Notes under the pieces: model-generated | Seen by the model: only the letters and a program-made list of their open reading frames with translations | The model's database searches: none | What the model was told of the DNA's origin: nothing | Part shown: positions 12,839-23,401 of the stretch, piece by piece | Numbering within the stretch: position 1 is the stretch's first letter | Layout of the letters: the number at the start of each line of letters is the position of its first letter | Position numbers and translations under genes: made by a program | Source of the DNA: Rhodamnia argentea | Taxonomy: Eukaryota > Streptophyta > Magnoliopsida > Myrtales > Myrtaceae | Assembly (NCBI RefSeq): GCF_020921035.1 | Contig: NC_063150.1 | Coordinates: forward strand, 35,635,826-35,699,825 | Direction: 5' to 3' | Length of the DNA stretch: 64,000 nucleotides

Positions 12839-12846
12839 TATAAATA
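12839..12846 (+). promoter_or_regulatory. TATA box of EC1-like gene
   Basis: TATAAATA, 78 bases upstream of the ATG at 12924. This is a reasonable spacing for transcription starting near 12870 with a leader of about 50 bases. Confidence 0.7.
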
Positions 12847-12923
12847 AGCACCAAGCATTCACTATTTCTCCATCCTCTCTCGTGACCTTAACCCTTCCTT
12901 AGTCCCAGACCCTAGCTTCGATC

Positions 12924-13337
12924 ATGGCCTTGAAATGCTTGTTCCTGTTGATCGCCCTCGCCATCATAGCGGCCGACAGAGCCGCAGCTCACAATATAAA
13001 TGTCCCCATCGACTTGCTAAAGCCAGGTCTCGACTTGGCAGCACGGCTCGAGGCCGTCCAAGCCAGCGGTGGGCTGGTCGAGTGCTGGAACGCGCTGGTG
13101 GAGCTCAAGTCGTGCACCAACGAGATCATCCTCTTCTTCCTCAACGGGGAGACCAGCTTGGGGCCCGGGTGTTGCGGGGCCATCGACGTCATCACCCACA
13201 ACTGCTGGCCTGCGATGCTCACTTCGCTCGGCTTTACAGTCGAGGAAGGGAATATACTACGCAGGTACTGCGACGCAGCGGCTGGGGCAGTTCCGGTTGC
13301 CTCGCCGACTCCATCTTTGGTCGTGGGTGTGGCTTAG
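12924..13337 (+). CDS. EC1: Egg-cell-secreted protein 1 (EC1)-like, prolamin-like domain
   Basis: A single-exon gene of 137 aa. Residues 1-22 are a hydrophobic signal peptide ending in an Ala-rich cleavage region. The mature part has six cysteines (54, 64, 83, 84, 94, 116) in the C...C...CC...C...C spacing of the plant prolamin-like family. It also carries the EC1 hallmarks CWNALVELKSCTNEI, FFLNGETSLG and NCWPAMLTSLGFT. In Arabidopsis, EC1 peptides are secreted from the egg cell at sperm arrival and promote the sperm-cell activation needed for gamete fusion. The same role here is inferred from the family. A TATA box lies upstream and an AATAAA at 13472. GC content is clearly higher than in the flanks. 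No introns and no damage are seen. Confidence 0.93.
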   Translation: MALKCLFLLIALAIIAADRAAAHNINVPIDLLKPGLDLAARLEAVQASGGLVECWNALVELKSCTNEIILFFLNGETSLGPGCCGAIDVITHNCWPAMLTSLGFTVEEGNILRRYCDAAAGAVPVASPTPSLVVGVA

Positions 13338-13471
13338 ACTAAGACGAGGTTGATGATGTTAAGATTGGGAAAAAGCATGATTCTGTCTGTCGATAGATAA
13401 GGTTGGAACTTTGAGAGTCTAGTCTTGTTATTCTGCTTATCAGTCCTTTGTGCCACTTGTCCACCAATTAT

Positions 13472-13477
13472 AATAAA
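13472..13477 (+). terminator. Polyadenylation signal of EC1-like gene
   Basis: AATAAA, 135 bases past the stop codon, in a T/A-rich setting. Confidence 0.55.
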
Positions 13478-14139
13478 TCGATAGTACTTCTATTAAGAGA
13501 GAGATTTGAGGATTGTCTCTTCGCAAAATTGACCATTTTACGCTCGCACTTATCTAATGCTCCGGTTATTTTGCGAGAAATGAGTAATCGGAAAATGAGC
13601 CCTAACAAAAATATATGAACAAAAAATATCATTACTTATGTAAATGTTTATCGACTATTTATTTTAAGCTATACATGCGATCATTTTCATGTAGATATTC
13701 AATTTTCGTGGAACAAATTGAGCTAAGTTTCGCTACTTCCACGTTCTTCCTCGCGCATTTACTATTCTGTACGAATGTTTCTCCTATGCTAATGTCATTT
13801 TCTATGAGCCATGCCCATGCGCCGACAGTGCGTGTCGGAATCTTGTTTATTAGCTGATTGATATTTCCTGTAATTGAGATAATTACTTTTTCTTTCGTGA
13901 GGATATTTCCTTCTTCTTTTGACTTCCAATCGAGGCAATTAATGGACTTTTGAACAGTGTCTTTGGCCGGGATAATCTTCATAGACTTCTCCATGAGTTT
14001 TTCTCTCTTTTCCAAAGTTTTAGTTTGTTTGATTCTCTAATGAGTTCAATTCTTAGCCTTTCACTCATTATAAAGAAGTTAAGATTTACTAAAAGAGGTA
14101 TTTACCATATAGTTCGGTCTTTGAATTTGGAAAAAAAAA

Positions 14140-14660
14140 ATTGAAACATTTTCACCAACACATCCACACATGACGGTCGGCTGATCCTCATTGAAATAGA
14201 TAGAAATAAAACGAAAAAGAAAGAAAAAAAATTATAAATTATAAAATAATTCAATTTAAATAAAAAATTATAAAAAAAAATATCTATGTCGGCGCCGATT
14301 GTCTTACGTGGCGCCATCGGCGTCCAAATCGGAAATTCCCGATCAACATTGGTTGAATGGATTCAATTGATAAAGTGTTAAAAGGTTTAGGACTCAATTG
14401 ATAAAATTATTAAGAGGTTTATGAGTAAATTGGCTAAAGTCAAATTAAGTAGTACTAAAAAATATTCATGTAAGTGTCGACGGTCCTGTGTAACACGGGT
14501 GGCATTCACATCGGTGATTTTCGGCCAACATTGATTAGATGATTTCAATTGACAAAACGTGAAAATATTTAGTACTCAATTGGCTCAATTAAAAGGTTTA
14601 GGACTAAATTAATAAAATTGAAATAAATTTATGACTTTTCAAACACTTTTTCACGTTATA
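14140..14660. repeat. Decayed GC-cored MITE in the 3' flank of CYP79 copy A
   Basis: Contains the family's core text (ATGTCGGCGCCGATTGTC...ACGTGGCGCC) and two rounds of 'ggtttaggactcaattg'-type arm sequence. It is shorter than the corresponding MITE pairs in modules B and C, so one or more internal deletions are likely. Confidence 0.5.
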
Positions 14661-15132
14661 GAGTGTTTCTAGCTTTCTTTTCCCACGGCCTCTACAGATG
14701 AAAATTGCACTGAATAAATTTGAAAGTGCAGTGAATCAGTGATTGAAGGTAAAACAAATTATGAAAGGAACACAAATGATATATAAAGACACAACTCTTA
14801 ACGTCTGAATGATTAGAAGAATCTGAACAAACAACACGTAGAAATCCTATCATAGGAACTGCTCCAAACAACTCCGTAAGTAATGGCAATAACACACGCA
14901 TGCAATTGTTGGACTTACTCAATTTCAAGATGTGGAGATTACAACGAAGACACGGAATCTATGTATCTCTACATTATAATATATCTCGAGTTTGAGTCTG
15001 TAATTCATATCGGAGATTTCTTATTTGGGATGTCCGGCTTTTATCTATTGGACATCTGGATTTATTCTAGTTATATCGATTATTCATGGAATACATCAAG
15101 AGAAGTATATCGCCATGACTTTATACTTGTAT

Positions 15133-16911
15133 CTATGTAAGATAGAGATGACGTGGCAATCGCAGCTCTGCTTGAGCTACTAGTGGTTCGGCGAGGAATA
15201 GGTCATCTCTCGACTCGGCAAGGTTGATGCTTGACAAATTGGAGGGTTTACTCCAACTGAACCCTTGGATTAGCCTGGCGAGGAGCATCACGGTCATTGT
15301 TGTCCCAAGTGTGGCGGCCACGCACCCGCGTCGTCCAGTGCTGAAAGAAATGAAGCGCAGGTCGGGTTCTGTCAGCACAACCTCAGCTGGGCCACTCACG
15401 ATGTGCCGGTCCGGCTTGAACTGGTGGGGTTCGTCCCAAACCTTGGGGTTTCTACCTAGGCCGACCCGGCTCAAGAGGATGTGGCTGCCCTTGGGGATAC
15501 GATAGCCGGCCACCATGGTGTCCGACATGGCGACGTGTGGAACATTGAAGGGGGCGATCGGGTGGAGCCTAAAGGCTTCCCGGGCACATGCCTTGATGTA
15601 GTTGAGCTGGGGGATATCGGATTCTTGGACCAACCTCTCCTTACCCACAACTCTATCTATTTCTCGTGTGGCTTTGTTAAGGAGTTCGGGCTGACTTATC
15701 ATCTCCGCCATTGCCCATTCCACAGCGTTTGATGGATTGTCCACTGCTGCAATCATAATCTCCTGCATTTAGGTCGTGCATGTTTACGTTAGAATTCAAA
15801 CTTTCAAACCACTTTGCGTCCCGACCCAAAAAAAAAACAAAAAATTGTGTCCGTGGCCTATATATATGGAGAAACCAAGCAGGATGTTGCAGTTTTTCTG
15901 GTTTGTATTTGATCGATCACTCTAGGAAGAAGGATATAACTTTACCATGGTCTGCGCTCGAACTTCTTGCGGTGTCAGCAATGGCTTCCCTTGCGAGTCT
16001 TTGAGCATAATCAGAACATCTAACAAGTCTTGAGGCTCTTTTTCATCACTCCCCGAACTCCGATCGTCCCTCCATCGTCTGATCCTCTCGCTTATTATGG
16101 GCTCATGCAACCTTCGAAGAGTCCTCGCGCTCCCTTTTACTTCCTTCTCATGCCCGTCAAGGTCGAGCCCCACCAAGAATGGGAAGTAATCAGAAACACA
16201 AAATGCAAAGAGATAGTGCAGTGCACTGAAGATTGCATCTATATGTTGTTCTTCATCAGTGGTTGGTCCTCCATCTTCCCTTCCCTTGCCAAAGTATCTC
16301 TTGTTGAACATCAACCTCCTTATCACATTCCCACAATAGTGCCTCGTGGTGGTTCTCAAGTTCACTTGGTGACCTGAGGTTTTGCATAGGTTATAGACAT
16401 ACTTCACTAGGTTATCGGCTTCCTCCGCTCTCTTGTCGTGGAGCCACTTGTGCCTAGCCGGGCAAATGACCTCCGACGCTAAGACCCGCCTCATCTTCTT
16501 CCACTGCTCGCCGTAGGGCGAGAGGACTGCTGTTAAGTAGCTGCCGCCAAACATACCGGACGCCATTGAGACTGGCCTCGAGGCAAACAAGGAGTCCTGT
16601 TTCCTGAGGAATTCTCGGGCGATTATCGGACTGGTGACAGGAATGACATGCGTGCTCCCTAGACGGATGCACGCTATCTCAGTGTCCATCTCCTTCATCA
16701 GGCGATGGATCCACCGGAACACGGGCTTGTTGTGAAGCATGCCTAGGGCACAACCGACCACTGGCCACGAGGCAGGGCCTGGAGGGAGTGGGAATGGATT
16801 ATGTTTTTTTCTGATGACTCGGCGACAGAACTCCTTTTTCACGATATTACACAAAGAGATGAATGTCAAGAGAAGTAGGGCAATGATGGTGGCCGGGGTG
16901 GCGGAGCTCAT
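15133..16911 (-). CDS. CYP79: CYP79-family cytochrome P450, copy A (intact)
   Basis: Two exons: 16911-15946 (322 codons) and 15762-15133 (209 codons plus stop), with a 183-bp GT-AG intron in phase 0; 531 aa, normal for CYP79. The N-terminus has a hydrophobic ER anchor (about residues 8-22), then the proline hinge PLPPGP (41-46). The C-helix is WKKMRR (137-142). In helix [10 protein letters not shown] (from 330) replaces the usual P450 oxygen-binding AGxDT, which is diagnostic of CYP79. Then come the ExxR motif EAFR (384-387), PDRH (439-442, family PERH) and the heme loop FSTGRRGC with Cys469. CYP79s convert an amino acid to its aldoxime by two N-hydroxylations, feeding cyanogenic glucosides, glucosinolates or volatile oximes. 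The substrate cannot be read from the sequence. A candidate AATAAA lies on the minus strand at 15066-15061. No other gene of such a pathway is adjacent. Confidence 0.93.
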
Positions 16912-17050
16912 TGTGGCGGTGGCAGCCGAAGCGTTTGTAGATGGTTATTGGTATCTTTGCCAGTGAAGGTTTTGGACGACTAGGGTTTTGCTACGAAGGA
17001 GGAGGAGAAGGGAGAGTTTGCATTGGTGAAGTGAACATGCACGTAGGACG

Positions 17051-17061
17051 CCTTTAAATAG
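17051..17061 (-). promoter_or_regulatory. TATA-like box of CYP79 copy A
   Basis: CTATTTAAAGG on the minus strand, 140 bases upstream of the ATG. It sits in a block (aacatgcacgtaggacgcc...) conserved in front of copy C and next to the collapsed copy D. Confidence 0.6.
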
Positions 17062-17379
17062 AAGCGGAGGCAAACTAATGCGCTTACTATTCTCAACAAG
17101 TGTTTGTATTCATTCTGATGACGATGAATTTCCTTTTGGGCAATGGTGTGTGTTTCGAGATAAACGTGTAGGGCGGTTGCTTGCCTTTTTCAAAGTCCCA
17201 CGAATGGTAGCAAACGTCAAATGTCGGTTACGAGACATGTGCTTATGCATCTGATCCTGCAAGAGTAGACAATGTCTACTCTGGTCTACTCTTATAGGAT
17301 CAGCAACCCAATAGAACGTACAGATTATTATTATTTTTTCAAGATACATGTTAGTTCACTATTGGGTGAATTACCAAAA

Positions 17380-18293
17380 AAATGTTAAATCTATTTCAAT
17401 CGTATCAATTCAATCCAACTTTAAACACCTCACATGGAACACCGGGTGGATCTTTAGCTTGGGAAGAAGTTGAAGTTTTCAGTACACTTGTCCTACTTTT
17501 TGTATGATAAGGAATATCTCCTCATACTTACGGCCGACCTCCTTACTAAAGAAGAATAGAAGCATTTTTTTTTTTTAAATCTTCCTTTCGCTTGGCAATT
17601 TAGTTTCATGATTGAGTTTTCCCTTCTACAGATACTTCAAGTCCAGCTCCTTTTTTGTCAATTGAATCATAAACCTTATGTATTTGTGCCAATTCAATCC
17701 ATTCGATCAACTTGGCCAGAAATTGATAACATGAACGTCGACCATATTACGTGACCAGTGTTGATGTACACATTTTAATAATTTTTTTTCCTTTGTCTTT
17801 CTTTGCTTTCTCTTTCTTTTTTTCTTCCATTCTTCCTCTAGTCGGCCAGGTTGACCTCGTCATCGTTGGGTGAGGTCAGCCTCACTCGCCCCTAGCAAGG
17901 CTTAACGTAGATGTTGCTAGACGAGGCCGACCATCGTCGGGCTAGCGAGGTCAAGGCTTGCCCTCGCCGGCCCTCACCTCTGGCCAATCGCCAAGATCCG
18001 ATAACCCTAGCAATCAGCTAGAGGAAGAGAGGGGGGGGGAAGAAAGAAAAAGAAAATAAAAAATATAGATAAGAAAATATACAATATATTATAATATCAT
18101 TAAAAATTGTCCATGTCGGCATCAGCCATGTCGCGTAGGATGGCCGGCGTTCATGTTAGCAATTTCCGACCAAAATTGGCTGGATAGACTTAATTGAAAT
18201 AAATGCAAAAATTTTATGGCTCTATTGATAAAAAAAAAGTTTAGAACTGAATTGACATAATTACAATAGATTTAAGATTTATTTGGTAATTCT
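17380..18293. repeat. GC-cored MITE containing a Ty3/gypsy fragment, module A
   Basis: Arms start near 'gaattaccaaaaaaatg' and end '...tttggtaattc'. The core is GC-rich (17840-18000) and flanked by pyrimidine and purine tracts. At 17400-17560 the minus strand translates as a degraded gypsy integrase tail (RKYEE...IIQKVGQVY, then LKIHPVFHVRCLK). The same arrangement is at 34.7-35.9 kb in module C. Confidence 0.65.
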
Positions 18294-18453
18294 CACATTT
18301 ACTGTCCACACAACCTAAAAATGCTAAACTTTGTCAAAATGCCTTTACATTCTGCGAAAATTCCCACATATATTAACCAAAATCCCAACCTAAGATGTAG
18401 ATAAACATGGCTACAAACATGAATTTGCTATTAACAAGATGTGTGCTTGTAAC

Positions 18454-19042
18454 CGGGGGTGTACAACCCGATCGATTCTACTAGGGAATCGGATTGGACC
18501 ATCCAAAATACAAGTCCAGGAACCAGTTCTCATTGGAACAAGTCCAGGAATTGATTCTAGATTTTTGGAACCACTTGGAACAAGTCCGGCTCCCGATTCC
18601 CGGTTCAAGAGAATATCCACCTGGGAACCGGACCGGTTATGAAACCCGTTTCATGACTTAAAAGCCAAATCCTAATATGTTTCCCCCTAAAATATAACCT
18701 CATCAAACGCGACATAGCAACATGGCAGCACTCATTCACTTTTCCTCTTAGCGATTGTTGCTTTTTGTAGATAGTGATCTTTATTATTCATATTTTATTT
18801 TGAATAGTTTTATTACTACTCATATTATTTTACTAGAAAAAATGAAACCAGAAAAAGAAAAAAGAAAAAAAAAGGTTCTCGATTAGACCCTAGATCGGAC
18901 CGAAAAAACAAAGTAGGTTCTAAAGCAGGTTTTAGGGCAAATAGAGTAGGTTTCATGTTTCAAAAATTGAGAAACGGTTATAATAGAGAAGATTCCAAAT
19001 TCTAGGTCTGGAATCTACCCACCCCGGAACCGATTACCCCTA
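18454..19042. mobile_element. hAT-like MITE, present only in module A
   Basis: 589 bp, with ends CGGGGGTGTACAACC and, on the other strand, TAGGGGTAATCGGTT. Flanks are CTTGTAAC (18446-18453) and CTTATGAC (19043-19050), an 8-bp duplication differing at two positions. Module C has the unoccupied site CTTATAAC at 36639-36646 with matching sequence on both sides. The interior repeats 'ggaaccgg' and 'tctagg' words and codes for nothing. Confidence 0.8.
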
Positions 19043-19370
19043 CTTATGACATTTACATATTAAATTTGTCTACCCTTAAATGATCGCATTTTGTCTACCC
19101 TTTAAGGATTGGCTACCAAATAGAGTGCACAGATTAAACAACCCCTAAAAAAAGCTTAACTTTTCCCAAAGTTGACACATACACCAACCAAACTCCCAAC
19201 CCGAGCTGAAGATAAATATGGTTACAAACACGAATCGGTGGGTTACAAGATGTGTGCTTATGCATTCCATCTTAAATTTGTCTACCCTTAAATGATCGCA
19301 TTTTGTCTATTTTAGAATGATTAGCAACCAAGTAGCATTTTTCCATGATAATCACGGCACAATTGCTTTG

Positions 19371-20150
19371 ATTTCAAGGCAGCGCCGAAAGCGGTTGTCT
19401 CAGCTCAAGGAGCAGTTCCAAGTTCATTCCATTTTATGCAAAAACTATCCAGATTCGATATCACACCACCATCTAAAATGATAGTGTTGTTTCGCTTCAA
19501 CCATTGGATAGTCGCAAGATGTGTAAGTACAAGAAGAGGAGCTTCTACATCTCAGGATTGCGCGACAATGAGATTCACATGTGGTCAGTCGATCGCGAAA
19601 CATTGTGGGGTGGTAGATACAGCAACGTGCAAATGAGCTAGGCAACGATTCAACGTCGCGTGGTGGGGACATGTGCGTTTCCATCCTCGTATTTGTCCTA
19701 TGGTCTCTCCATATAACAGTACAAGAAAATGAAGGGCCACGATTCGACGTCGCGTGGTGGGGACATGTGCGTTTCCAGCCTCGTATTTGTCCTATGGTCT
19801 CTCCATATAACAGTACAAGAAAATGAAGTGCATTTTCGACCCTCTCAGATCTGTTGTCTGTCCAAATTTCGTGCCTGAAACGTTTGTTCTGTGGCCTTAA
19901 AACCCTTTCAACTCGTGCTCCTATGTATGATCGAATTCTTCCCTGACCCGGCATTAGCAACTTCGTCGGTTTGCTCACGTGGCAAACATTGTCACTTGAT
20001 GCTGACGGGCAGGGAACTCCATGCCGGAACGAGAGGAAACGAGAGAGAGAGAGAGAGAGAGGAGAAGGGGTGCGTGGGGGGTTTGGTGGGTGGGGGAGGG
20101 GGGCATGGACTATTTTGTGCATTGATGCGAGATTTTAAGTAATAAAATTA
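19371..20150. repeat. Non-coding module block with a 94-bp tandem duplication
   Basis: 19371-19640 is shared with 36858-37160. A 94-bp unit starting at ACGATT occurs twice in a row (19645-19738 and 19739-19832) with only a few differences. A GA run lies at 20040-20061. Relatives of 19830-20100 are found at 46440-46640 in module D. Open frames here are not supported as genes. Confidence 0.6.
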
Positions 20151-20460
20151 TTTAATTATTTAAATATTAAACTCCCACCTTCATCTAATAACTTAAATTT
20201 TGTAAACAGCCTCACAAATCTCTCATATGTTATGAGAACATGAAGCCCCAACCTCCCCAAGCTTTAGGCTTAGGCCAAAGTCCAACCTATTCATGAGGGG
20301 GAGTGTCATAATATTTAAACATTAAACCGCACATTCATTTTATAACTTAAATAGTGGGTAGTGATCCCACAAAATTCTCATAAATTATTAACGTGACACG
20401 TCTCCTAACCAATGTTGTTCCGAATTTCAAAACTTCGACTTTGTAATGACCCATTTTTGT
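20150..20460 (+). repeat. Possible decayed LTR-type direct repeat
   Basis: A block on 'tatttaaatattaaac...taacttaaat' occurs twice (about 20150-20240 and 20310-20390), separated by 'gagggggagTGTCATAATA', which resembles a polypurine tract followed by an LTR start. The same arrangement is at 37250-37540 in module C. A small non-autonomous LTR element is possible but unproven. Confidence 0.35.
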
Positions 20461-20461
20461 A

Positions 20462-21068
20462 GGGAAAAGTGTCAAAAAGGTCCAAAACTTATTGCATTTG
20501 TGCCAATTCAAACCTAAACATTTTAATGGTGCCAAAAATTCAGTTCTCAATCTTTTGTATTTGTGCCAATTAAGTCCATTCGGCCAATTTTAGCTAGAAA
20601 TAGTTGACGTGGACAACGATTGTTATACGTGGCACGCCTAGCGCTAACGTGGACATTTTTTTACGCTTTCTTCTATATTTCTAATAAATTTTTTTATGTT
20701 TTCTTTATTTCTTCTTTCCCTTTTCTGTACATTTTTTTTTATTGAGGGTCGTTGGCCCTCGCTTGGGGCTGGTAGTGGTTGAGTGTCGCTAGCCCTAAAA
20801 AAAAAAAAATAGAAGCATAGAAAAGAAAGAAAGAAAATAAATAAAAATTATTAAAAGATATACAATATATAGAAAATGTCCACGTTAGCATTGACAATGC
20901 CACATGGAATGACCGGCATCCAAGTAAGCGATTTTAGATCAACATTGGTTGGATGGCCTCAATTGGCACAAGTACGAAAATTTTAGAGCTAAATTGGCAC
21001 CAATAAAAAGTTTAGGACTAAATTAGCATTAATGCAATAAATTTACAACTTTTTGACACTTTTCCTCC
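20462..21068. mobile_element. Mutator-like MITE (GC-cored family), present only in module A
   Basis: 607 bp. The terminal inverted repeats read GGGAAAAGTGTCAAAAAGG and, on the other strand, GGAGGAAAAGTGTCAAAAAG. The flanking 9-bp repeats are ATTTTTGTA (20453-20461) and ATTTTTCTA (21069-21077). Module C has a single ATTTTCGTA (37649-37657) with matching flanks and no insert. The 9-bp duplication points to a Mutator-like transposase as mobiliser; that is an inference. Confidence 0.75.
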
Positions 21069-21204
21069 ATTTTTCTACATTCCAGGCCCATAGTATGACT
21101 ATTATCCACCTCCTCTACTGGAGGAAGAGTAGCACCATTGCCTCTCAGCAACGGGTGAGAGCCGACAATTCTTGTTGGAGATCAGCCATTACCACAGAGA
21201 TAAG

Positions 21205-21525
21205 TACAACACAAGTACCATAATTTTCGTACGACGCTCATTAGAGTGTCATAACTTTTTTTCGACCACTTAAGCACCATAACTTCCAAAAAATGTTCAT
21301 TTGAGTGCCATAACTTTCAATTGATTACTTAAGTTCCAATTTTATTTTTAAAACGTTCACCCCAAGTGCCGAAAATCCGATGTGGCATAGACTCATGGTG
21401 AACGCTTTAAAAATAAAATTGACACTCAAGTGATCGATTGAAAAGTTATGTGACACTCAAGTGATCAAAATAAAAGTTGTGAAATTTAAATAAGCGTCAT
21501 ACATAAGTTATAGCACTCAAGTGGA
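21205..21525. mobile_element. Small inverted-repeat MITE, module A only
   Basis: Arms on 'caagtaccataa...gacgctcatt' and 'aataagcgtcat...ttatagcactcaag' are inverse complements. Both arms carry 'gtgccataacttt'-type sub-repeats. Module C at about 37750 lacks this stretch between otherwise matching sequences. Confidence 0.55.
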
Positions 21526-21899
21526 GGGACAACCTCCCACACGAGGCCGACTATCATGGGTGCATGGTAGGAGGTTGCCCCTCCACGTATCCTCTCCTTC
21601 TTCTTGTTTTTCAAAGTGATATGCTCCATTAACGTGAACATGTTTGGAAAACCAATCAATTAATGACTATAAGTATGTGGGCATTGAAGAAAAAAAAAGC
21701 CATGTTGTTCTTTTTTCAAATGCACATAAATGGACGTACTAACTTTATGATCTGCATACAATATAGTGGCTCACTAATATACCCAAGAGAGTTTATACTC
21801 TCTACTCGTCATTGGCTATGATCTATCTTGACTAAAGAGATGTCTCGACTGACGAGGCATCATTACCACCAACTCATGGAGATGGAATCTCAGACACAT

Positions 21900-22412
21900 C
21901 TTTGCCACGCTAAACATCCCATTAATCATGGGTGTCTTTTACATCAGCGAGAAGAAATAATTTATCCAAGTGACACTGAAAATGGACCTTCTCCATCGTG
22001 ACATCACTCCAAAGTTAAGCATGCTTGGGCGACAATATTACCATGATGTATGACCTCTTGGGAAAGTGCTTGTCTTAATGCCAAATAACAAAATCGTGAG
22101 GCTCGATATGAGATGGGCCATAGCGAACATACCTCAAGTAAGTTAATCCATGATGTCACCATATGGTATCAAAGCAGGACTCCCTCCAATATGCGTGGTC
22201 TAGAGACAAACCACGCGGAAGCTGGCGGGCCTATAATGACCCGGTTCGACGAGGGCGGGGAGTGGTTATGGGGCTCGAACAATGAGCGGCTCTTGACAGA
22301 TTTCTAGTATGGCAAAGGAGGTAGGAATAAACCAAGTTGCTCGTCAAATAGTGGTAGAGTGTGCTTGGGATATATATGTATAAATTGAAATTAACTCAAA
22401 AAAGCGCCTTTT
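21900..22412 (+). mobile_element. Cassandra-type TRIM with 5S-rRNA-like LTR, module A (truncated)
   Basis: 22005-22080 matches the 3' half of plant 5S rRNA, including the polymerase III internal control region (AAGTTAAGCATGCTTGGGCG, then TGACCTCTTGGGAAAGTGCT). The LTR ends about 22160. The primer-binding site TGGTATCAAAGC is at 22164-22175, followed by the short internal region (gcggaagctggcgggcc...gacgaggg). The element is cut off inside the 3' LTR at about 22410, where module B begins. Such a 5S-derived LTR is known from the Cassandra family. Confidence 0.8.
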
Positions 22413-22907
22413 GACGTAATGAACAGAGCTAAGTGTCGCTACCTCATTTCAGCTTCCACGTTCTTTTTTGCGCACTTACTGTTCTATGCGAATGTTTCTG
22501 CTAAATCTAATGTAATTTTCTATGAGCCATCGACATGTGCTGATAGTGCGTGTTCCGAATCTTGTTTATTAGCTGATTGATAATTTCCTGTAATTGAGAC
22601 AATTATCTTTTCTTTGTATGAGATGTAATTTATATGCATTTTTTAGCATTTATTGAACCTGCTATAATCAGTCAAACACAGAAGATATAGTTACAAGGAA
22701 ATTGATTATAAAACAGTGACTTTTATGTGAATGGTCTATTTTGGACCACAAAAAATAATAATTAATTCAAAATTATTGTTGATCTATTTTTTTTTAAAAA
22801 TTTGTGACTCACAACATATTCCTATTCTCACGGTCACTCACTCAAAAACTGTCATCCTAGCAAAGCGCAAAAATTTTCTATATATATAGTTTTCAAAGCT
22901 CCAATAA

Positions 22908-23093
22908 TCATCTAGATTGGAAGTCAAAAGATGGAAATATCCTCACTTCCTGGAAGTGTAATTAGGGAAATAGTGATGCGGCCCTTTTAGAAATTTTTGT
23001 TAATTTTTACTTTTCTTTTCTAAGTCTAGAGATCGTGTCCTTTTTCTTTTGTGAGGATATTTCCTTCTTTTGACTTCCAATCTAGATGATTCT
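22908..23093. repeat. Inverted repeat, about 40-bp arms
   Basis: 22908-22947 (ATCATCTAGATTGGAAGTCA...) is the near-perfect inverse complement of 23053-23093, separated by about 105 bases. Module A has only one such arm (13895-13935), so module B gained the inverted copy. Confidence 0.6.
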
Positions 23094-23401
23094 TGGAGCT
23101 TTGAACAGTGTCTTTGGCATCGACCAAAAAAAAAAAATGTCTTTGGCCAGGATAATCGTTGTAGATTTCTCCATGAGTTTACTCTCTTTTCCAATTTCTA
23201 GTTTATTTGATTTTCGATTGATTTTGTTTAGTTCATTTCTTAGCATCTCACTTATTTATAAAAAAAAATTCTAATTTACTAAATGAGGTATTTACCGTAC
23301 CGTTTGGTCTTTGAATTTGGAAAAAAAATTCACCAACCCATCCACACATGAAAAAGATGGGACGGATTTTGCGAACTCTTCCAATAGTGATTAGCCGAAC
23401 G

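Larger units (their letters stand above)
13640..22412. repeat. Segmental duplication module A
   Basis: This block recurs as module C (about 30.7-38.8 kb) and, truncated, as module B (22.4-25.8 kb) and module D (41.0-46.9 kb). Shared landmarks in order: the flank with 'gaggtatttacc', the CYP79 3' flank, the CYP79 gene, the promoter, a MITE with a gypsy fragment, 'gatgtagataaacatgg', the block at 19371-19640, the block at 21100-21170, and a Cassandra-type TRIM. Its edges are approximate. The left flank alone is matched by 22420-22610 in module B. Confidence 0.85.

Noticed and set aside
13069..13353. Alternative open frames inside the EC1 gene on both strands
   Set aside because: These are shadows caused by high GC. 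Only the frame from 12924 has a signal peptide and the six-cysteine pattern.
15224..15732. Plus-strand open frames opposite CYP79 exon 2
   Set aside because: Antisense shadows. The minus strand carries the P450 motifs and the same shadows recur in every copy.
19445..20122. Open frame of 225 codons on the minus strand
   Set aside because: It covers the 94-bp tandem duplication and the GA run. The counterpart in module C is not open, and the composition is that of a chance frame in repeat DNA.
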